A model generated the notes under the pieces. That model made no database searches. It was not told where the DNA came from and saw nothing but the letters and a program-made list of their open reading frames with translations. A DNA stretch of 64,000 nucleotides, taken from Bradyrhizobium sp. BR 10289. GTDB taxonomy: Bacteria > Pseudomonadota > Alphaproteobacteria > Rhizobiales > Xanthobacteraceae. Position numbers and translations under genes: made by a program. Shown piece by piece: positions 1 through 8,579 of this stretch (positions are counted from its first letter, which is position 1; each line of letters starts with the position of its first letter). The DNA lies in contig NZ_JACOFR010000012.1 of assembly GCF_019455385.1 (NCBI RefSeq), forward strand, positions 124,001 through 188,000. The letters are read 5' to 3'.

Positions 1-165
1 CTTCTCGGCCTTGGTCGAGGCCTTCTCGGCGGCGTCGGCGCATTCCTCGAAATCAACCGGCGCGCGCTTCCACCATTGCGCCTGAGCATGCGACTGCGTC
101 AGCAGAAAAAATCCTGCTGCGGCAACGAGGAGCGCCGCACGACGCGATGCAACCACAATCGACAT
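1..165 (-). CDS. Small secreted protein, C-terminus outside window (partial)
   Basis: The minus strand opens with ATG at 165 and stays open to base 1, giving 55 visible codons. Residues 1-30 look like a signal peptide: a basic start (SRR) followed by a hydrophobic stretch and an AQAQ cleavage region. The mature part begins with WWKRAPVDFEECADAAEK, which is charged and contains one cysteine. I do not recognise a domain. Similar short secreted proteins are typical of Bradyrhizobium, but the function is unknown and the 3' end lies beyond the window. Confidence 0.6.
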   Translation of the reverse strand, partial: MSIVVASRRAALLVAAAGFFLLTQSHAQAQWWKRAPVDFEECADAAEKASTKAEK

Positions 166-374
166 TCTACGAGAGCATTCCCCAGAAAACTCAACCCGAA
201 CTGAGTCGAGCCGGATTTTTGCCCCTTTATCGCCGGCTTGTCACCCGTGGAACCCGGGAATTTCATGACTGTAATGCTGACATTTTTCGCTTGACGTGGC
301 ACGGCAGTCACAGCCGCGCGGCACGTGATGCGCTTAGAATTTTACGGGTTCGATTTCGAGGGGAACTAATCGTC

Positions 375-1403
375 ATGAGAGCGCTGGCCTGTCTTGCCGC
401 CGTGGCTTTGGGGCTGATGTGTGGCCACGCCTTCGCGGCGGACGAAGATGCGCCCAACCGCAAGCCGGTGAAGGCGATCGGCGATGCCAGGCTTTCGGTC
501 GCCGGCCGCGGCATGCTGCCGCTTTACCTCTCCCGCGACTGGTCACTGCCGCAGCCCGCGACCTCGCGCGCGATCATCGTGCTGCATGGACGCCTGCGCA
601 ACGCCGACGAATATTACATCTCGGCCAACAACGCCCAGGCCGCGGCCGGCGATGACGGCAAGAGCGCGCTGATGATCGTGCCGCAGTTTCTCGCCGAGAT
701 CGACATCGAGGCGCATAAGCTGCCGCCGGACATGCTGCGCTGGTCGTTGGAGGGATGGGAGGGCGGCGATGCCGCGCTCGCGCCCAATCCGGTCTCCTCC
801 TTCGAGGCGCTCGATGCAATTCTCGCAAAGCTCGCCGACCGGCGCATCTTCCCGAACCTGAAGCAGGTCGTGGTCGCCGGCCATTCCGGCGGCGGTCAGG
901 TCGTGCAGCGCTACGCCATCGCCGGCAAGGGCGAGGCAGCCCTGCTGCGCCAGCACATCGAGATCCGCTACGTCGTCGCCAATCCCTCGTCCTATGCCTA
1001 TTTCAGCGCCGAGCGGCCCTTCCCGAAGATTGCCGCATCATGTCCCGGTTACGACAATTGGAAATACGGCATGGGCGAGCGTCCGCCCTATCTCGCGGAT
1101 GCGACACCTGCCGCGCTGGAGCAGCGCTATGTCGAGCGCGAGGTGATCTATCTGCTCGGCACGCTCGACACCAATCCGAAACATCCGGCATTGGACAAGA
1201 GCTGCATGGCCGAGGCACAAGGGCCATATCGTTACGCCAGGGGCCACGCTTATGTCGATGCGATGGCCAAGCGCGACAACGGCACGCCCAACCACCGGGT
1301 CTGGGACGTCGCCGGTGTCGGCCATGACGGCGATAAGATGCTGACCTCGAAATGTGGGCTTGCGGCCCTGTTCGATAGTCCGGGCTGCGGAGCCGAGCGT
1401 TGA
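375..1403 (+). CDS. Secreted alpha/beta hydrolase
   Basis: A 342-residue protein with an N-terminal signal peptide (cleavage near AFA-ADED). The nucleophile elbow GHSGGG has its serine near residue 171, and a late histidine in GVGHDGDK would complete a Ser-Asp-His triad. It is probably a periplasmic or secreted esterase-like enzyme; no substrate can be named. The ATG at 375 was chosen because it follows a purine-rich site (gagggga) and starts directly at the signal peptide. A longer reading from 147 would overlap the divergent small gene. The reading frame ends 105 bp before the acyl-CoA ligase. Confidence 0.75.
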   Translation: MRALACLAAVALGLMCGHAFAADEDAPNRKPVKAIGDARLSVAGRGMLPLYLSRDWSLPQPATSRAIIVLHGRLRNADEYYISANNAQAAAGDDGKSALMIVPQFLAEIDIEAHKLPPDMLRWSLEGWEGGDAALAPNPVSSFEALDAILAKLADRRIFPNLKQVVVAGHSGGGQVVQRYAIAGKGEAALLRQHIEIRYVVANPSSYAYFSAERPFPKIAASCPGYDNWKYGMGERPPYLADATPAALEQRYVEREVIYLLGTLDTNPKHPALDKSCMAEAQGPYRYARGHAYVDAMAKRDNGTPNHRVWDVAGVGHDGDKMLTSKCGLAALFDSPGCGAER

Positions 1404-1508
1404 TATCTTGAAGCCGGATGTCTTGAAGGCCCGGCTCCGGCTGTTACACTTCGTGCCGTGAGCGCTTCGTTCCGGGGCGCCGCCAAGAAGACGAAGTGGA
1501 AACGCCTG

Positions 1509-3026
1509 ATGCTGCTGCCCCTGTCCGATGTGCCGCGCTGGTATGCGGAGCGCAAACCGAAAGGCACGATCGCCGTCCAGCATGGGCAGGATACCCTGAC
1601 ATGGGACGCGCTCGAACGCGGCGCCAACCGGCGGGCGCGGGCGTTCGCGGCCAAGGGCGTCAAGCCCGGTGATTTCGTCGCGATCGGCCTGCCGAACGGC
1701 AACGCCTTCTTCGAGACGACCTTCGCTGTGTGGAAGTGCGGCGCGACGCCAACCTCGCTGTCATGGCGGCTGCCGCGCGGCGAGGCCGCCGCGGTGCTCG
1801 ACATCTTGAAGCCTGCGCTCGTGGTCGGCGGCGAGGCCGACTGGAATGCGCCGAACCGATTGCCTGCCGATTTCGTGCCGGAAGGTTTTTCGGATGAGCC
1901 GCTCGATCCGCCGGTCGCGCGCTACTGGAAGGCGATGACCTCAGGCGGCTCGACCGGCCGTCCGAAAGTGATTCTCGATCATCATCCGGCGGTGACCGAC
2001 ACCGTCGCGGCGCTGCCGCTCAACATCCCGTTCGGCGTCTCGCTGCTCAATCCCGGTCCGCTCTACCACAATGCGCCGTTCATCGTGTCGCATTATGCGC
2101 TGTTCGCCGGCGGCAAGCTCACCGGCCTCGTCAAGTTCGACGCCGAGGAGACGCTGCGGCAGATCGCGCGCGAGCGTGTGCAATGGGTCAATTTCGTGCC
2201 GACCATGATGCACCGGATCTGGGCGCTGCCTGAGAGCGTGCGCAACACTTATGACGTGTCGAGCCTTCAGACCGTGTTTCACATGGCAGCTCCCATGCCG
2301 CCCTGGCTGAAGGAGAACTGGATCGCCTGGCTCGGACCGGAGCGCGTCTGGGAGCTCTATGGCGGCACCGAGCGACAGGGCGCCTGCATCATCTCCGGCA
2401 CGGAATGGCTGGCCCACAAGGGCTCGGTCGGCAGGATCGGCGAGATGGCGAAGCTTCGCATCATCGGCGAGGACGGCAACGACGTCGCGCCGGGCGAGAC
2501 CGGCGAGATCTATTTCCTCAACAACGACGGCAAGGATGCCACCTATCATTATCTCGGCGCCGAGCCGAAGCGCCGTGCGGACGGCTGGGAATCGCTCGGC
2601 GATATCGGCCGGCTGGATGCGGACGGCTATCTCTATCTCGGCGACCGTCTCGCCGACATGGTCCTGCGCGGCGGCGCCAATATCTATCCCGCCGAGGTCG
2701 AAGCCGCGGTCTCCGAGGCCCCCGGCGTGCGTTCTTGCGTCGTGGTGGGCTTGCCCGATCCGGAACTGGGCCAGCGCGTTCATGCCATCATCGAGCCGGA
2801 GGCTGATGCGGATGGTCAGGCCATCGCCGATGGCATGGCTGATTTCCTGAAGGACAGGCTGAGCCGCTACAAGCATCCCGAGAGTTTCGAGATCGTCAGC
2901 GCGCCGCCGCGCGATGATTCGGGCAAGGTCCGCAGAACACTGTTGCGCGACGAGCGCGCGGCGTGGATGAAGGAAGGGCGCGCCTTCCGGATCTGGCCGA
3001 CGAAGGCGCGGGCGCACGCCGAGTAA
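1509..3026 (+). CDS. AMP-dependent acyl-CoA synthetase
   Basis: A 505-residue member of the ANL superfamily (acyl-CoA synthetases). It carries the phosphate-binding loop SGGSTGRPK, the adenine motif ELYGGTERQG, the GDIGRLDADGYLYLGDR hinge region, and a C-terminal DSGKVRR with the adenylation lysine. It should activate a carboxylic acid to its CoA thioester through an acyl-AMP. The start at ATG 1509 follows gtgga; an in-frame GTG at 1458 would add 17 residues without a clear ribosome site. It is first in a tight set with RraA-like, cupin and TctC-type genes (gaps of 21, 24 and 62 bp), suggesting uptake and breakdown of an organic acid. The acid itself cannot be told. Confidence 0.82.
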   Translation: MLLPLSDVPRWYAERKPKGTIAVQHGQDTLTWDALERGANRRARAFAAKGVKPGDFVAIGLPNGNAFFETTFAVWKCGATPTSLSWRLPRGEAAAVLDILKPALVVGGEADWNAPNRLPADFVPEGFSDEPLDPPVARYWKAMTSGGSTGRPKVILDHHPAVTDTVAALPLNIPFGVSLLNPGPLYHNAPFIVSHYALFAGGKLTGLVKFDAEETLRQIARERVQWVNFVPTMMHRIWALPESVRNTYDVSSLQTVFHMAAPMPPWLKENWIAWLGPERVWELYGGTERQGACIISGTEWLAHKGSVGRIGEMAKLRIIGEDGNDVAPGETGEIYFLNNDGKDATYHYLGAEPKRRADGWESLGDIGRLDADGYLYLGDRLADMVLRGGANIYPAEVEAAVSEAPGVRSCVVVGLPDPELGQRVHAIIEPEADADGQAIADGMADFLKDRLSRYKHPESFEIVSAPPRDDSGKVRRTLLRDERAAWMKEGRAFRIWPTKARAHAE

Positions 3027-3047
3027 TTCACCGAGGGAATTCTGGAC

Positions 3048-3686
3048 ATGACCATCACCATCGCAGCGAACAGCGTACCAAAACCGCCGGCGGATATCAT
3101 CGAGGGCTTTCGCGGCGCGCCGACCTCGGTCATCTCCGACAATCTCGCCCGGCTCCCGGGCGCGGTGGGGCTAAAACCCTATCATCGCGGTGCCAAGCTG
3201 GTCGGCACGGCTTTCACCGTGCGCACCCGTCCCGGCGACAATCTCGCCATCCACCGCGCGCTCGATCTGGTCGGCCCCGGCGATGTCATCGTGGTCGACG
3301 GCGGCGGCGATGAGACGCGCGCGCTGGTCGGCGAGATCATGAAGAACATCGCGCAGTGGCGTAAAGCGGAAGGCTATGTGATCGACGGCGCGATCCGCGA
3401 TGTCGCCTCGTTCGCAGCCGACGACTTCCCCTGCTATGCCCGCGCGGTGATCCATCGCGGTCCCTACAAGAATGGTCCCGGCGAGATCAACGTGCCCGTG
3501 ACGATCGGCGGCAGCGTGATCTCGCCCGGTGACATCGTCGTCGGCGACGAGGATGGCGTGGTGTCGTTTCCCGCCGTCGGCGCCGCCGCGCTGCTGGAAG
3601 CGGTCCGCATCCAGGTCGCACGCGAGGAGGAAACCATGAAGGCGATCCGCGAGGGCCGCTATCAGGGCTCGTACGGCAAATCGTAA
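3048..3686 (+). CDS. RraA family protein (aldolase/decarboxylase-like)
   Basis: A 212-residue protein of the RraA fold, which includes the RNase E inhibitor RraA and the divalent-metal 4-hydroxy-4-methyl-2-oxoglutarate/4-carboxy-4-hydroxy-2-oxoadipate aldolases. The family core is clear: GDVIVVDGGG, then YVIDGAIRDV, whose Arg-Asp pair holds metal and substrate in the aldolases. The metabolic neighbours (CoA ligase, cupin, carboxylate-binding protein) favour an aldolase or oxaloacetate-decarboxylase role over RNase control, but this is inference. It lies 21 bp after the ligase. Confidence 0.8.
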   Translation: MTITIAANSVPKPPADIIEGFRGAPTSVISDNLARLPGAVGLKPYHRGAKLVGTAFTVRTRPGDNLAIHRALDLVGPGDVIVVDGGGDETRALVGEIMKNIAQWRKAEGYVIDGAIRDVASFAADDFPCYARAVIHRGPYKNGPGEINVPVTIGGSVISPGDIVVGDEDGVVSFPAVGAAALLEAVRIQVAREEETMKAIREGRYQGSYGKS

Positions 3687-3710
3687 TCAAAGCAGGGCAG
3701 GGAGCGCCAA

Positions 3711-4082
3711 TTGAGCCAGAAGGAAGAATTCCACAACATCGACAATCCCGCCGACGGGCTGTTTCGCGAGCTCGCGGCGGGCGTGACCACGCGCATCTTC
3801 TCCGGCGAGCAGGCGATGCTGTCGGTGGTGACGCTGGCCCCGCATGCACAAGGCACGCTGCACCATCATCCGGAGGAGCAATGGGGCGTGCTGCTCGACG
3901 GCTCCGCCATCCGCGTCCAGGGCGACGAGGAAATTGCCGTGAAGAAGGGCGATTTCTGGCGCACGCCCGGCAACGTGCCGCACACCATGCGCGCCGGCCC
4001 TGATGGCGCCCGCGTGCTGGACATTTTCAGTCCACCGCGCCCAGAATACAAGAAAGCGGGATCGGGTTTCGGCATGGCCTGA
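3711..4082 (+). CDS. Cupin domain protein
   Basis: A 123-residue single-domain cupin. Motif 1 has the metal ligands in LHHHPEEQWGVLLDG, and motif 2 has the histidine in GNVPHTM, so a mononuclear metal site is likely. The start is TTG at 3711, supported by the preceding ggcaggga. An isomerase, dioxygenase or sensor role for a small acid is possible; sequence alone does not decide. It sits between the RraA-like gene and the TctC-type gene in the same orientation. Confidence 0.75.
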   Translation: MSQKEEFHNIDNPADGLFRELAAGVTTRIFSGEQAMLSVVTLAPHAQGTLHHHPEEQWGVLLDGSAIRVQGDEEIAVKKGDFWRTPGNVPHTMRAGPDGARVLDIFSPPRPEYKKAGSGFGMA

Positions 4083-4144
4083 AGCCGGATCACGTCGTCG
4101 CGCCAAAGAGCAAAAGCCGGGCGCAAGAACAAAGGGAGGGGACC

Positions 4145-5101
4145 ATGACGATCACACGACGGGTGCTGCTCGCCGCGCCTGCCATTCTGGCGATGGCACC
4201 GGCGCGCGCGGAGGCTTCGAAGATCACGCTGGTGGTGCCGTTTCCGCCAGGCGGATCGACCGATGCGATGGCGCGGCTGCTGCAGGCCAATCTCCAGACA
4301 AAGCTCAACCGCATCGTCGTGGTCGAGAACAAGTCGGGTGCGGCAGGCGCGCTCGGCGCGGCGCAGGTCGCCAAGAGTCCACCGGATGGTTCGTCATTCC
4401 TGGTCACCTTCGATTCCCACGCGGTGATCCCTGCTATCCTCGACAAGCCGCCCGTCGATGTCGAGCGCGAGCTGATGCCGGTGCTGCTGGTCGGCACCGC
4501 GCCTTACGTGATCGCGGCCGGCGCCAGCCGCCCCTACAAGAGCTTTGCCGATGTGGTCGCCGCCTGCAAGGCGACGCCGGGCGCGGTGAAATACGCCTCC
4601 GTCGGCATCGGCACGCTCGGCCATCTCGCCATGACCGTGCTCGGCAATAGGGCCGGCGTCGAGATCATGCACGTGCCCTATCGCGGCGGGGGACCTGCCA
4701 TGAACGACGTGCTCGGCGGCCATGTCGATCTCATCGCGGGATCGGCGGCGCTGGTCGCAGCCCAGCTCGGCACCAACATGCTGCGTCCGATCCTGCAGCT
4801 CGGCCGCGAGCGCCTGCCGGGCCTGCCGGACACCCCGACCGCGATCGAGGCCGGCTTTCCGGATTTCGAGACGCTCGCCTGGTGGGGTATCTTCGCGCCG
4901 ACAGGCACGCCGCCTGACATCGTCGCGGGCCTTGCAGCGGCGTCGAAGGAGATCCTGAGCGAGCCGGCGACCGCCGCCCAGCTCAAGGAGACCCAGCAGA
5001 TGACGCTGCTGCTCGAGGACGGGCCCGCCTTCAAGACCTTCTTCGACAAGCAGGTCGCCATCTGGGGCAAGGTGGTGAAGGACAACAATATCAGGGCGTA
5101 A
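4145..5101 (+). CDS. Tripartite tricarboxylate transporter binding protein (Bug/TctC)
   Basis: A 318-residue periplasmic solute receptor with an N-terminal signal (MTITRRVLLAAPAILA, cleavage after ARA). The mature start ITLVVPFPPGGSTDAMARLL is the hallmark of the Bug/TctC family, which binds carboxylates such as citrate or aromatic acids. A strong ribosome site (agggagggg) precedes the ATG. No TctA/TctB membrane partners are in the window, as is common for orphan Bug receptors. It is the last gene of the ligase-RraA-cupin operon and is followed by an intrinsic terminator at 5132. Confidence 0.88.
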   Translation: MTITRRVLLAAPAILAMAPARAEASKITLVVPFPPGGSTDAMARLLQANLQTKLNRIVVVENKSGAAGALGAAQVAKSPPDGSSFLVTFDSHAVIPAILDKPPVDVERELMPVLLVGTAPYVIAAGASRPYKSFADVVAACKATPGAVKYASVGIGTLGHLAMTVLGNRAGVEIMHVPYRGGGPAMNDVLGGHVDLIAGSAALVAAQLGTNMLRPILQLGRERLPGLPDTPTAIEAGFPDFETLAWWGIFAPTGTPPDIVAGLAAASKEILSEPATAAQLKETQQMTLLLEDGPAFKTFFDKQVAIWGKVVKDNNIRA

Positions 5102-5131
5102 GGCTACCCGCCGACGATCGCATTGATCGCG

Positions 5132-5160
5132 GCGAGGGCTTCCGATTCGGCCCTCGCTTT
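5132..5160 (+). terminator. Intrinsic terminator after the TctC-type gene
   Basis: A perfect 8-bp stem (gcgagggc / gccctcgc) with a 10-nt loop is followed by ttt. It lies 30 bp after the stop of the Bug/TctC gene and closes the operon that begins with the acyl-CoA ligase. Confidence 0.65.
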
Positions 5161-5179
5161 GATATGTACACCTCCAGGC

Positions 5180-5200
5180 AACCCGCCTTATCGGCGGGTT
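5180..5200. other. Perfect hairpin just upstream of tRNA-Arg
   Basis: aacccgcc and ggcgggtt form a perfect 8-bp stem around ttatc, only 4 bp before the first base of the tRNA. It could be a second terminator for the upstream operon or part of the tRNA precursor leader. The sequence alone does not separate these. Confidence 0.45.
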
Positions 5201-5204
5201 CCGC

Positions 5205-5281
<77 letters not shown>

Positions 5282-5397
5282 TTTTTTCGAGACTTATGCG
5301 TCGCCACGAGCGCGGTGCCGGGCCCCCTTCCAATCGTTTTCTATCGTGACGTGTGCCGATAGCCGGCTAGAATATGGTCGGGTGCGGGGGCGTCGGC

Positions 5398-6120
5398 ATG
5401 GCGGATTTGTGGTTCTACGCGGACGGCGGTCGGAAGCGCGGTCCGATGCCGGTTTCGGAGCTGCTTCCACTCCTGGCTCGCATCGCGGATTGGCAGCGCG
5501 TGCTGGTCTGGCGGGAGGGGCTGGAAAGCTGGAAGCCGGTCGCGGAGGTGCGCGAGATCGCGGAGCAGCTTCTTCGACCGCAGCTGGCGGATCCGGCACC
5601 GCTACCGGCTGACGCCGTTCGGGAGCCTACCGTCCCAGCCGAAGACGCTGCCGCGTTCAGAGATGTTCAACCCGACATGACCGGCATCAGTGGCTGGCTC
5701 GCGCTTCTCGCGTTCGGCCAGGTCATGGGAATCCTACGCCTCGTCTTCAACGTCGTACAATATGTGCAGTCGATCACCGACGACGTTTGGACTTTTGCTC
5801 CGACCGTCATCTGGACCGAGATGCTGATCAATGCCGCCATGATCGGCTTCGCGATCTTGACAACGGTGCTCATGTTCATGCGTTCGCACCGGTTTCCAGC
5901 CTTCTTCATCGTGCAGGCGATCTGCGCGGTGCTGATGCCGTTCGTCGATCTGCTCTTCGTCGCATCGTTCTTTTCCGCCGCCCTGAGCCGTCCTTTCAGC
6001 GATTTTTTCATCGTCGAGCCTGGACAGATCGGACAAACCATAGTCGGTGCGATCAGTGCCGCGGTCTGGATCATGTATCTGCTTCGCTCCCGCAGGGTCG
6101 CCAATACGTTCACGAAATAA
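5398..6120 (+). CDS. GYF/DUF4339 and DUF2569 membrane protein
   Basis: A 240-residue protein. Residues 1-55 form a GYF_2 (DUF4339) module (WFYADGGRKRGPMPVSEL, then WREGLESWKPV). A linker follows, then from about residue 90 a DUF2569-type domain with four hydrophobic segments, beginning GISGWLALLAFGQVMG. GYF_2 domains are thought to bind proline-rich peptides; DUF2569 is an uncharacterised membrane domain. The start at ATG 5398 places the GYF motif at the N-terminus as in the family; an in-frame ATG 24 bp upstream is less likely. Function unknown. Confidence 0.78.
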   Translation: MADLWFYADGGRKRGPMPVSELLPLLARIADWQRVLVWREGLESWKPVAEVREIAEQLLRPQLADPAPLPADAVREPTVPAEDAAAFRDVQPDMTGISGWLALLAFGQVMGILRLVFNVVQYVQSITDDVWTFAPTVIWTEMLINAAMIGFAILTTVLMFMRSHRFPAFFIVQAICAVLMPFVDLLFVASFFSAALSRPFSDFFIVEPGQIGQTIVGAISAAVWIMYLLRSRRVANTFTK

Positions 6121-6325
6121 GCCAATTTGCGCGACCAGAGGGCTGCCCTGCAGGAGCGCGCGCCGAATGAGGCCAAAGCGAACGCCAAGGCGTAAACACT
6201 GACGCAATCGCTGAACCAGGAACAACGACAACGAGGGCCAGGGGCGCCGCGCGCGGATCGCAGGCCCAACGGGCATTGATCGCCGTTGATTTGCTTGAAC
6301 GGCGCGAAAATTGCTAACAGAGGCG

Positions 6326-6356
6326 ACCGGGCTGGAAGTACCCCTTCCAGCCCGGT
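6326..6356. promoter_or_regulatory. 13-bp leader hairpin before the amidohydrolase gene
   Basis: accgggctggaag pairs perfectly with cttccagcccggt around a 5-nt loop (taccc). It ends 24 bp before the amidohydrolase ATG, so it would lie in that gene's 5' leader or promoter. No run of T follows, so it is not a normal terminator. It may be a protein-binding palindrome or an RNA element. Confidence 0.45.
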
Positions 6357-6380
6357 CCCTGCCTGCCCTATCCGGAGATA

Positions 6381-7523
6381 ATGATGCCTTTCGACTTGAT
6401 CCTGCGCGGCGGCCGTGTGGTCGACCCGTCCCAGAAGCTCGACGCCGTGACCGATGTTGCCTTCGCGGGCGGCAAGGTGGCCGCTGTCGGCAGCGGGCTC
6501 AAGGCGGATCCGGGCACGGAGGTGCGCGATGTCTCGCAGTTCATCGTGACGCCCGGGCTGATCGACCTCCACACCCACGTCTATTGGGGCGGTACCTCGC
6601 TCGGCATCGATGCCGAGGAGTTCTGCCGCGCCTCCGGCGTCACCACGTCGGTCGATACGGGCAGCGCCGGGCCCGGCAACTTTGCCGGCTTTCGCAAGCA
6701 TGTGATCGAGCCGAGCCAGGTCCGCATCCTCGCTTATCTCCACGTCTCCCATGCCGGCATCTTCGGCTTCTCGCACCGGATCATGGTCGGCGAGAGCGAG
6801 GAGCTCAGGCTGATGAACCCGATCGAGGCCGCCAAGGTGGCCGACGAAAACCGCGACCTCATCGTCGGCATCAAGGTCCGCGTCGGCCTGCACTCCTCCG
6901 GCACGTCGGGGGCGGTGCCGCTCGACATCGCGCTCGAGGTCGCGAACGAAGTCGGCATGCCCCTGATGGCGCATATCGACCATCCGCCGCCGAGCTATGA
7001 AGAGGTGATCGGCCGCCTGCGTCCCGGCGACATCCTCACCCATGCGTTCCGCCCGTTCCCGAACACGCCGGCGACGGCGCAGGGTACGGTGAAGAAGGCG
7101 GTGCTGGATGCGCGCGAGCGTGGCGTGCTGTTCGACATCGGCCACGGCAAGGGCTCGTTCGCGTTCAAGACCGCGCGCGCGATGCTCGCCAACGGCTTCT
7201 ATCCGGACACGATCTCCTCCGATATCCACCAGCTTTGCATCGATGGCCCCGCCTACGACCAGGTCACGACCATGTCGAAATTCTTGTGCATGGGCATGGA
7301 GCTGTCCGACGTGGTTGCGGCCTCGACCGTGAATGCGGCGATGGCGCTGCGGCGTCCCGAGCTCGGCAGCCTCAAGCCGGGCAGCGTCGGCGATGCCACG
7401 CTGATCTCGGTCAAACAAGGCCAGTTCGACTACGAGGACGTCGTCGGCGAGCACTTGATCGGGGATCGCAAGATCGTGTCCGAGGGCGTCGTCATCGGCG
7501 GCCGCTGGTGGCATCCGAATTAA
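6381..7523 (+). CDS. Amidohydrolase/deacetylase family metallohydrolase
   Basis: A 380-residue amidohydrolase-superfamily enzyme of the dihydroorotase-like type. Metal-binding features are present in order: TPGLIDLHTHVYWG (HxH), a candidate carboxylated lysine in VGIKVRVG, histidines in MAHIDHPP and THAFRP, and the late aspartate in ISSDIHQL. It probably hydrolyses a C-N bond of a cyclic amide or N-acyl compound in the cytoplasm; the substrate is unknown. Two adjacent ATGs (6381 and 6384) follow ccggag. A strong palindrome lies in the leader. It converges on the thioredoxin-like gene with only 5 bp between stops. Confidence 0.85.
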   Translation: MMPFDLILRGGRVVDPSQKLDAVTDVAFAGGKVAAVGSGLKADPGTEVRDVSQFIVTPGLIDLHTHVYWGGTSLGIDAEEFCRASGVTTSVDTGSAGPGNFAGFRKHVIEPSQVRILAYLHVSHAGIFGFSHRIMVGESEELRLMNPIEAAKVADENRDLIVGIKVRVGLHSSGTSGAVPLDIALEVANEVGMPLMAHIDHPPPSYEEVIGRLRPGDILTHAFRPFPNTPATAQGTVKKAVLDARERGVLFDIGHGKGSFAFKTARAMLANGFYPDTISSDIHQLCIDGPAYDQVTTMSKFLCMGMELSDVVAASTVNAAMALRRPELGSLKPGSVGDATLISVKQGQFDYEDVVGEHLIGDRKIVSEGVVIGGRWWHPN

Positions 7524-7528
7524 TTCGA

Positions 7529-8113
7529 TCAGCTTTGCTCGCGATAGAATTGCAGCAGGCGCGCGCCGGCGGGTGAGAGCCAGTCGGGGGCGCCTGCGAT
7601 GTAGCCCTCGACGACGCCGCTCGTTCCGACGAGATAGGTGATGGGCATGCCGACCAGCGGAAACATCGCCTTGGATGTTTCCGCCGCCGCGCCATGGGCG
7701 TCGGCATAGCAGGCGAGGTTCTGCACGGCGAGGCCGCCGAGAAATTTGCGGATTTTTGCGAGGTCCTTGGTGTCGGTGCAGATCGCGACGATGTCGATCC
7801 GGTCTGGCCGCGAGCTTGCGAGGCTTGCCAGCGTCGGCAGGTCGAGCCGGCAGGCCGCGCACCACGTCGCCCAGAAATTGACGAGGGTGATGCGGCCCGG
7901 CTTCGCCGTCACCGCCACGTCCTTGCCGTGAAGATCGGCAAGCCGGATCGGCGGCATCGCCGCGCGCGGCCGCACGACCGTGAACTGGCTGCGACCGGCT
8001 TCGAACACCGGGGGCCAGCTTTCCTGCGCGTGGCCTGCGCGCAGGCAAGCGAGATAGGCCGGCGCAGCGATCAGGATCGATCGCCGCGACAATGCATGAG
8101 GTCTCTCACGCAT
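7529..8113 (-). CDS. Periplasmic TlpA-type thioredoxin-like protein
   Basis: A 194-residue thioredoxin-fold protein. It starts with a twin-arginine-like signal (LSRRSILIAAPAYL) and cleaves near GHA. The redox motif is NFWATWCAAC, a WCxxC pair; the cis-proline loop is in GMPITYLVG. It should act as a thiol reductase or oxidase in the periplasm. It is the last gene of a three-gene minus-strand operon, overlapping the DsrE-like gene by 8 bp and thus translationally coupled to it. Confidence 0.85.
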   Translation of the reverse strand: MRERPHALSRRSILIAAPAYLACLRAGHAQESWPPVFEAGRSQFTVVRPRAAMPPIRLADLHGKDVAVTAKPGRITLVNFWATWCAACRLDLPTLASLASSRPDRIDIVAICTDTKDLAKIRKFLGGLAVQNLACYADAHGAAAETSKAMFPLVGMPITYLVGTSGVVEGYIAGAPDWLSPAGARLLQFYREQS

Positions 8114-8567
8114 GAATGTAGGCCCACCCCTTCAACTGCAGGTCGACGACGCGCCCGATGCCGAACGGCACGAGGCTCGCGCCTGCGATCAGCGGGATAG
8201 AGATATGCTCCTTGGCTTCGGCGATCGCCTTGGACGAGGCGCACATGCTGTAGCTGAGGTTCGGCAGCGATTGCCGCAGCGTCGCCAGCGGCTCGACCAG
8301 CGGCGTCTTGTCGGCGCGGAAGACGTCGATGCCCTTGCCGTTGGCGACGACCTCGATCAGCAATCGCGCACCCCTGTCGGCAAAATGCTTGGACAGGTTC
8401 GCCGAATAGCTGATCGCGTGACCCATGACATAGGGCTCGTTGCTGTCGATCAGGATCACGACGCCGTCTGCGAGGCGATCCTCCTTGGCGGCGGCGGTGC
8501 CGCCAGCCGTGAGGATCGCGGTCCCCGCGAGCAGGCCCCTGCGGGACCATCCTTTCGCTGAGATCAT
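8106..8567 (-). CDS. Exported DsrE-family sulfur-carrier-like protein
   Basis: A 153-residue protein with a twin-arginine-type signal (SRRGLLAGTAIL) and a DsrE/DsrF-like domain. The single candidate active cysteine lies in SYSMCASSKA, at the position where DsrE proteins carry persulfide. DsrE proteins usually act in the cytoplasm, so export is notable. It lies between a DoxX-type membrane protein gene (12 bp upstream) and the TlpA-type gene (8-bp overlap), suggesting periplasmic thiol or sulfane-sulfur chemistry. The substrate is not known. Confidence 0.75.
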   Translation of the reverse strand: MISAKGWSRRGLLAGTAILTAGGTAAAKEDRLADGVVILIDSNEPYVMGHAISYSANLSKHFADRGARLLIEVVANGKGIDVFRADKTPLVEPLATLRQSLPNLSYSMCASSKAIAEAKEHISIPLIAGASLVPFGIGRVVDLQLKGWAYIHA

Positions 8568-8579
8568 GGCGGCCGACGC

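Noticed and set aside
147-374. Extended N-terminus for the secreted hydrolase from ATG 147
   Set aside because: It overlaps the divergent small gene and would bury the clear signal peptide that starts at 375.
6121-6195. In-frame continuation of the DUF2569 gene past its stop for 24 codons
   Set aside because: The stretch is short and alanine/charged; an open frame of this length is expected by chance at this GC content.
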